A stretch of 64,000 nt of DNA from Pseudorasbora parva (taxonomy: Eukaryota > Chordata > Actinopteri > Cypriniformes > Gobionidae). The stretch lies in assembly GCF_024679245.1 (NCBI RefSeq), contig NC_090172.1, positions 4,151,446 to 4,215,445 of the forward strand, written 5' to 3'. Positions within the stretch are counted from its first letter, which is position 1. Every line of letters begins with the position of its first letter. The notes under the pieces are model-generated. The model was not told where the DNA came from. It saw only the letters and a list, made by a program, of their open reading frames with translations, and did no database searches. Shown here one piece after another: positions 57,213 to 64,000 of this stretch. The position numbers and the translations under genes are program-made.

Positions 57213-57290
57213 ACGTGTGTGTGTGTGCGTACGTGTGTGTGTACATACGTGTGTGTGTGTGTGTGTGTGTACGTACGTGTGTGTGTACGT

Positions 57291-57325
<35 letters not shown>

Positions 57326-57354
57326 TACGTGTGTGTGTGTGTGTGTACGTACGT
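57213..57354. repeat. Compound (GT)n microsatellite with GTACGTAC spacers
   Basis: Blocks of GTGTGT are separated by TACGTACG at five roughly spaced points. Alternating purine-pyrimidine throughout, hence Z-DNA-prone. Confidence 0.97.
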
Positions 57355-57479
57355 AAAACTTTCCGAAACTTTTTTGAATCCCGAAGGAGTGCATTTGGCA
57401 CAGAAATACTCTGTGTAAAATATGTTTCTTAAAATATGTTTCTTAAAATTTTGGCCATGTTTAGCATGAGAATCAACCG

Positions 57480-57757
57480 TAACACTTTTTTTAAAGTTTC
57501 AGTTATTAACTATTAACTTGTTGCTTATTATCATGCACATTACTAGGATATTGGCTGTTTATTAGTGCTTATAAAGCACATATTAATGCCTTATTCTTCA
57601 TGACCTTATTCTACATCCCTTAATCCGACCCAATACCTAAACTTAAATGCTACAAAAACTACCTTACTAACTATTAATAAGCAGTAAATTAGGAGTTTAT
57701 TGAGGAAAAAGTCGTAGTTAATAGTTAATGTGTGTTCCCCATACTATTAACAGATGG
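57480..57757 (+). repeat. TAACACTTTATTTTAAGG MITE, copy 3
   Basis: Contains AGTTATTAACTATTAACTTG uninterrupted, the empty-site version of the TTAA insertion seen at 36135. Full length, followed by a poly-C tract at 57776-57800. Confidence 0.85.
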
Positions 57758-57994
57758 TGACATGAAGTAGCATTACCCCCCCACCCCACCCCCCACCCCC
57801 GCCCAAAAAAAACAACAACAAAGAAAGTAAACTGTATACGAAAAAGTATTATAACGTTTGTTTTTATACTATTAATAACAGAAAGGTGAACACTATTATA
57901 CCGTCTGTGTTAAGGTCTGCAAATCCGCATTTATATCATTTTAATCAAATGTTTGCATATCAAATGCACATTCAATTTCACAAACTTTGCAGAC

Positions 57995-58451
57995 TAAAGG
58001 CTGATTTATACTTCTGCGTTGGACCTACGCCGTATCCTCTACTCCGCAAGTTATGCGTTTGGTTTTCATTTCTGCGTTGCTGTCTGTGTCAATGTGCAAT
58101 TACACATGCAGACCGCTAGTGGGCAGTGTCCACAGGCATGCTGATGGAAACCCCCAGTCTTAAGGCAAAAGCCGAAGAAGAAGTGGCTTGTTTACAATCA
58201 TTGCATGCGTCTCAATCAGCTCACTAGTTCAGTAGTCAGGTCATTGATCAGGACATAAGTCAATATGCTGAACTAGAGATCAGATTGAGATGCACCCGAA
58301 GTATCAGCAGTGATGGCGGCAGATAGTGGCTTGATATGGCACTGAATATGTTTGTGAAATCATGTAAAATGATGTACACACAGCGCGCCACACACAGCCT
58401 ACGACGTAGCTACGGCGCACACTCAACGCAAAAGTATAAATTGGGCTTTAG
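57995..58451. repeat. MITE with TAAAGGCTGATTTATACTT ends
   Basis: Left TAAAGGCTGATTTATACTTC with TGCGTTG and right CAACGCAAAAGTATAAATTG then GGCTTTA are inverted repeats about 455 bases apart. No coding capacity. Confidence 0.85.
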
Positions 58452-58779
58452 TCGAATCCAGCTGTCAGATCTCGCATGATCGCATGTTACTCTGCGCACA
58501 ACGGTCGGTCCGTGTGAAGTGAATGCGAACTCATCTTCACTGGAGTCACACAATCTACAAACTTTACAACCTTGATTTAAACTATGCAAATATTCAGTTG
58601 CCCCCCATTTTGTTTTCGCTGTGCTGTAAGTAGAATTAGCGTTACCTTGTCTTTATTTGAAAAAAAATATCATTCCCAGTGCGCACAAACTTACCATATT
58701 AGCCCTGTTGGTTACAGTGTTTACTAATTACAGAATCAAGAACTTGCCATCTAAACTAAGTCTATTAATTCAAATAAAT

Positions 58780-58870
58780 ATAAAGTATATATCGGCTTAA
58801 TGTCAACCACCCTGCTCTATAAGATATCGGCATTAACCATACATAAAAATATCGGCCGACCACTAGTTCC
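58780..58870. repeat. hAT-type terminal fragment
   Basis: AAAAATATCGGCCGACCACTAG resembles one end of a common fish repeat (minus strand start CTAGTGGTCGGCCGATATT). The partner is not seen. Confidence 0.4.
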
Positions 58871-59159
58871 GAGTGTCTCATAACCAAACCTCATAAGGTC
58901 AAACAATTAATAATTGTTGCAGTTGTGAATAATGACCTACATTTTGGTCTCCCTTCTTTTTGGAGCTTGACAGCCTGTGGTTATGAACAGTCATGAAAAA
59001 CTCATTCATTGATCAAATCAATTCACTTGGAAAAAAAAAGCTATCAGTTGAGAAGCTGTCAGTATTGACATGAAATAGAGAGATAACACATCCAGTATAT
59101 CAGCCAACTAATCGGACTGTCCAATTGGTCTGTTAATCAGTATTATTGATGTGTAATAG

Positions 59160-60110
59160 CAGCAAGAGCTCAGAAAGCTGTTTGTTCTTCTCATCTTTTA
59201 ATGGTTTATTCACTGTTACCCGTCATGAAGCTGGAATGCTGCTCAGCTATTTCACACTACAGCTCCCAGATGGTCTTTGACTTGCAGGGTTTTTCCCCCT
59301 CTTGTTTTGTTTCTTGAAAAGGCTGCTGAGCTTTTTATGTTGCATTGAGGGTTGGTCTTATGCTAGTGAAGTACAACTGAAAATGCTGAAATAGAGCATA
59401 AAAGCAGTGATCCTGACAGCCTGCCTTTTTCTCCTATTCCCTCACTGTTTGAAGGACCTCTTCCTTAGTGCTTCTCCTGTGTCAGGGCGTCTGTGCCAAT
59501 GAAGCCTTTTTATTTGGCCGAGATTGAGTGCAGCCAAGCGGGCCGGCCCTATTACCACTGCGCCATAGTGCAGGAGATTGCCTGCCTCTGTCATCTAATT
59601 GCGGACATCAGCTGAAAGGCTGTTTCTCTGCAGTGGTGAGCAGACAGCCAGTCTCAGATTCATTGCTCCATTGGCTAGTTAAAGCGCCAGGCTGTCTTTG
59701 TTTGGGGACATGGGGAGGCTTACAAGCTATGGTGTGCTCTGTCTGTTCACTAATCTTATAATGTTCCCTGGCAAGGGCTGCTCACCCTTTGCTGCCCTCC
59801 TCTGCACTGGACAATATGAATCTCTCATCACAGTGCTTATAGCTGGGACACACTGGCAGAATCCCAGCCTAGAGAGGAAAAAAAACGTCTTTCCACTTAT
59901 CTGGCTCTCTGTCAGCAGATAGTTGTGGCTGCGCACACATTTTGCACTCCGCTAGCGTAGTGTTTTTGAATACATGCGGCCATGGTGTGAGCTATCCGAA
60001 ATGCTCTTCGGTGAAGGGCTTTCGCATCATGCTTGAAATTTGACTGGTTAAATTCAATTTGAGCTCAGTCGACAGCATCGTGGCATTCTGTCAGTTGCCG
60101 CAAGAAGGTA
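59160..60110. promoter_or_regulatory. Candidate conserved non-coding block (strongest)
   Basis: Nearly 1 kb without repeats. 59460-59700 in particular has high complexity and higher GC (AGCGGGCCGGCCCTATTACC, ATTGCGGACATCAGCTGAAA). A 77-codon frame over it lacks domain features, but a non-annotated exon cannot be excluded. Best guess is a regulatory element. Confidence 0.4.
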
Positions 60111-60807
60111 ATATTGACTCATTCCTCAATATGTAAAAACAGAGTGTGCAGTAATACTTACAGTGGAAGCTTAGCAGCCAATCATCCATAACAAAAAAGG
60201 CTTAAAAAGTGCTTCTATCACAATATTTTGAGCAAATAACCATCATTTTACCAAAATGAAAATTCTGTCATTGTTTATTCACCTCTGTGGCACTCCGAAA
60301 CCGTGCGACTTATACACAAAATAAGTTTACAAGATTGTACTCTTTTTCATGTAATAGCAATTAATGGAGATTGGATCTTGCTGGCTTTTATAAAAGGGCA
60401 AAAAAACTAAAAACCTTATAAAAGTATAATGATAGTAGCTCACATGACCAAGTCTTCTGAAGCTACAATAGCTTTGTGTAATGAACCGACCAGAATTTAA
60501 GTCATTTTTCTCTGACAATTTTCCAATCCAGTGAGCTGTTTATCACGACATCCAGATATTCTAGTCAGAGAGTTGAGAAACCAGAGAAATATATCTGTCA
60601 GAATTATGAATGAATCATTCATGCTGTTATCATGAACCAGATTAACCCATTATATCGACTTCGGTCTGTTCCTGACACAAAGCTATCGAATAGCATCAGA
60701 ATGCTAATATTGATTATAGTACTCAGACTCCCATAGGATGGTGAACAGAATTGTCATTTTTGGGTTACTGTAACTGTTGGGTCATGTTGTAATTGTAAAT
60801 ATTAATA

Positions 60808-62040
60808 TAGCTGCAAGCAGCAATTATTGGGGGCCAACCACAAAGAAGACGATACGTCATGCCAACAAGGCTAGGAGCATCAGACCAACTGCAACAACTA
60901 GCAATTAAAGACATTTTAAGAGGATTTAAGGCGAAAACATCAATAAAATCACTAGTAATACGATTTAATGGTTTATCACTTTTGAACAAGAGGTGGCACT
61001 GTGAAGTGATATGGTCAGAGTAAGGTGATAATGACACATGCAAAGTTTAGTGTCAATATGCCAAAGCATTGCAGAGATACAGCCTCAGAGCCATTTTAGC
61101 ATCACTGTGTCAAATTGGTTGCTCCGCTGTAAGAAAACATATAAGTTTCATCTGTCGACAGGAAATCCATAACTTTTTGTTGGAACAGTATGAAGATGAT
61201 ACGATTCAATTGTGGTGCAAATTGGACAAACGGTCTTGCAGTTGTTCGAAAAAGTATGTTTTTAAAGAAAATCAAAATGGTGGACAAGAAGTTTGGCTGG
61301 TAAATGGTATCTATCTATTAGGCCTATTTAATCAGAAGTTATTAGCATTTTTGGAAATTTCATTATAACTTTTGACCACAAGGTGGCGCTGCCCCAAAAC
61401 TTTATTGAGTACTGTTAGGGCACAGCCAAAGACACATACCTAGCTTCGTAACGATACGCCAATGCGTTCATAAAATATAGCATTTTATGCCAAAATTCAA
61501 AATTACTGACATCCACAATGGCCGATATGGGAAAATTGGATATTGTTTGACTCAGCATGCTGCAAAAGAACATTTTTCTCCTGAACTGTGCAGGTAACCT
61601 CAAGTCATGGTTGTCATAACACACACCAAGTTTGGTCAGACTTCGCCAAAGTTGAGGAGATGTAGTTTCACATTAATTTGGTTTGACTAATCAACTTTTT
61701 GTCAGCATGGTCTGAAGATGATCTGGTTCGTGAAAAGTAACGGCGCTATAGGAGGAGTTAAAAATAAAATAAAAAATGGCGCAATCGGGTGCAGTCGAAT
61801 TACTGTGGAAAAAATTATTTTAGCATAAACGAGTGAAACTTTGGACTGTTGGTGGTGCTAGAGGGGTTGAGTTAGAGACTCCACATTTGCTATAGTGACT
61901 TTTTTTAGACTGTCCTCTATATGTGTGCCAAATTTCCCACAAGCATGGGCTGCCATAGACTTCCAGAGCGGAAAAGAAGAAGAAGAATAGAAAGGACGCC
62001 AATGATTTTAAGAGCTGCCTACTGTGCTTGGCCCCTAATG
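60808..62040 (+). repeat. 1.2-kb dispersed repeat (AGCTGCAAGCAGCAATTATT)
   Basis: Begins AGCTGCAAGCAGCAATTATT then GGGGGCCAA, and ends CTGTGCTTGGCCCCTAATG. Internal motifs recur: CAAGAGGTGGCACTG (60989) and CACAAGGTGGCGCTG (61377), and CAAAGTTTAGTGTCAATATG / CAAGTTTGGTCAGACTTCGC. I recognise the layout as a common cyprinid repeat; frames inside are not genes. Confidence 0.65.
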
Positions 62041-62439
62041 ACTGTTTCCACCACAAACAATTAAGTTTCCACAACACTGTCACTATTTGCCGTATTTCAG
62101 CAGATAATCCTGCCACAAACTTCTGACCCAAATTGGTTCATCAGCTTAAACAGTGGACAACTTGTCAGCTCAAACAAAAACCTTTTACTGAACAATAAAA
62201 ATACACGCTTCACACCTAGATCTCCAAAATTGAAATGTGCATTATCTGATCTTCATTACAAACTGAGGAACAGAGCAATCCAACATTTATTTTCTGTATT
62301 AATGGGCAGCATATGCCTTCAATATAGCTTAAATTATATTTAATCCTCAATATTGCTATAATGACTGGTGTTGAGATTGTATCTCATCGCAGCGATATGA
62401 CTGAAGCTTTTGAATGCAACCCCTTGTTCTGTAGATGGA

Positions 62440-63000
62440 TATGAATTTGACATGCCTTTTCAATTAGTCAGGTATTGAAACTGTCACGCGGGGGAAGGGA
62501 GAACTGGCCAGTGCAGTTCAGCAGCATTAAATCCTAATTATCCATGGAAGGATGAAAGGGAAATGTTTTTGAGTTCATTCTTTGATCAAGATTAGATTCT
62601 GAACATTAGCCATATTTCCCTCTTCATTGTATGCGCATAGGCTTCTTTGGCTATTCTTTTAAGCCAAAGGCCGTTGGCTTAAATTTGAGATTAGTTCCTT
62701 TATATCAAACAAATTCCTTCGTCTCCATTTATTCACTGTTTAATTTGAGATGCATATAGAGGCTTTATGAAGGTTGTCTAACAAATAAGAAGACCGAGGC
62801 AGCACATTCAAGGAAGCTATTAAGGAATAGTGCTGTTATTCTTTTGTTCGGTAATCCTCCCACCGGCCCATCATGCAATCTGTCATCCTTTTAAACAAGT
62901 CTTAGCCCACAAGCTTAAATCTTCGAACTCTGCAGTTCTATCTACCATTCAAACTAATTTAAAAACATGTTTTTGTCTGGCTTTTTGTCTGTCAGAAAAT
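62440..63000. promoter_or_regulatory. Candidate conserved non-coding block
   Basis: Unique sequence with homeobox-like AAATCCTAATTATCCATGG, a TCF/LEF-like TTTGATCAAGATTAGA, and GGCTATTCTTTTAAGCC. No exon. Regulatory role inferred. Confidence 0.35.
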
Positions 63001-63013
63001 TGAAGCTATAGAC

Positions 63014-64000
63014 CCTTTTACTGTTTGTATACAATGATGACGTAGCAACGTATGCGCGCGCATTTTGGCAACAACCTGTGGCGAGAATCCGCAGCATGTC
63101 AAGCTACGTGAGCGGATTAAGCAACACAAACCTAGTAAGTTATTTTAAAAAGTTGACTTTATCAAATGGTATTCGGCTACCAGATCCGTGTACTATAGTG
63201 GAGTGGATAGAAGACGTTAGAAGATGGCCAGATATAACTTAGTGGTCGGATATATACGTATTTAGTTGAGAAACCGAGCGTGTCCACCCGAGACAAGCAT
63301 ATAAATCACTGGATGCTTATGAATACGCTGTCTGTGGGCATGTACAGAATGTCCAATACAATTTTCTACATTTATTCTTATTCTTCACACAGACATACAT
63401 TTATCCTTTTCCTTACATTTTATGTTGTTATTGATTCGTATGTGTAGACACACTTGTTTAAAGTTTAATTTTGTAATGCTATAGTACTTTAATCGCAACT
63501 ATGTTGCTTGCATACATTTGTCAGATGGTTATTTTGCAATTAAACTATTAATAAAATCATTACAAATGAAATTGATAAGTACTGTGATTATTGATATGAT
63601 AATCTGTGGATGGGGGGTACAATACACACCAGTGGCAGCCAATGTTGGGAGGTTTATTATAAATAATTAACTTTCAAGTGCAGTAAATGTTTTACAAATG
63701 ATTTTTTTTTATGCGAGCATTTTTATGTCCTCGTTCCAATCAATGCATTTAATCGCCTGCAGCCACAGGTCCCGCCGGTTCTTTTGAAACGGCCGTGATC
63801 CTGTCGGAATCCTTTAAAACTTAAGCCCATTGGTGGAATAGCGATTAGTGCAACCGAAAACGCAACAGCCAGACATTTTGATGCTGGGAAACCGTTTTGA
63901 TAAACTTTCGGAGTTGCTAACACGTTAGAACCACTAGGGAACAACACCACTTCCGTTGCCAAAATGCGCGCGCAACTCTTTGATCACGTGGGCTGTAAAA
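63014..64000. mobile_element. DNA transposon cut by the window end
   Basis: TGCGCGCGCATTTTGGCAAC at 63053-63072 is repeated in inverse at 63957-63976. CCCTTTTAC on the left and TGTAAAA at the last bases form the outer ends. The right border may lie just beyond 64000. A 79-codon minus-strand frame (63723-63962) has no recognisable domain. Confidence 0.6.

Noticed and set aside
56876..57432. Frames across the GT/GTAC array
   Set aside because: Tyr-Thr-His and Cys-Val repeats reflect the microsatellite; the non-repeat part has no domain.
61820..62131. Minus-strand frame of 103 codons
   Set aside because: Overlaps the end of a common dispersed repeat.

Overview
The window is nuclear DNA from a teleost fish, most likely a cyprinid (zebrafish/carp relatives). 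The evidence is a split vertebrate gene, a fish-type PRY-SPRY exon, and dense teleost DNA transposons (Tc1-like, hAT-like, TTAA-type and fold-back elements, many nested). There are no operons, CRISPR arrays or bacterial features.

Layout. Bases 1-2200 hold transposon debris and the last exon of a B30.2 (PRY-SPRY) gene of the fish NLR/TRIM kind, whose other exons lie upstream. Bases 4193-20436 carry the only well-supported gene, TRIP4 (activating signal cointegrator 1), on the + strand. Eleven coding exons were assembled by eye with matching reading phase and GT/AG sites; they encode 512 residues and run from the initiator Met into the C-terminal ASCH domain. By comparison with the mammalian protein about 55 C-terminal residues are missing, and I could not find their exons in the remaining 43.5 kb.

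TRIP4 introns are packed with mobile DNA. Intron 2 has a decayed DD35E-type Tc1 element inside an older repeat. Intron 4 has a four-level nest of non-autonomous elements. Intron 7 has a nearly intact DD37E-type Tc1 element inserted in a tRNA-derived SINE, and a 2.7 kb hAT-like element with another transposon inside it.

Bases 20437-64000 contain no convincing coding exon. They alternate between transposons and several blocks of non-repetitive, compositionally balanced sequence (near 35.2-35.8, 41.0-42.1, 44.3-44.7, 48.6-48.9, 51.1-51.6, 54.8-55.3, 59.2-60.1 and 62.4-63.0 kb). These blocks look like conserved non-coding or regulatory DNA, so the region may be a very long TRIP4 last intron or the regulatory territory of a neighbouring gene.

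The most unusual structure is at 46.1-48.6 kb. A Tc1-like element has lost the 3' two thirds of its transposase, and in its place carries an inverted copy of about 200 bp of the host DNA that lies just outside its own right end. I saw no new multi-gene system. The notable signals are rearrangement and nesting structures, long hairpins, and the missing end of TRIP4.
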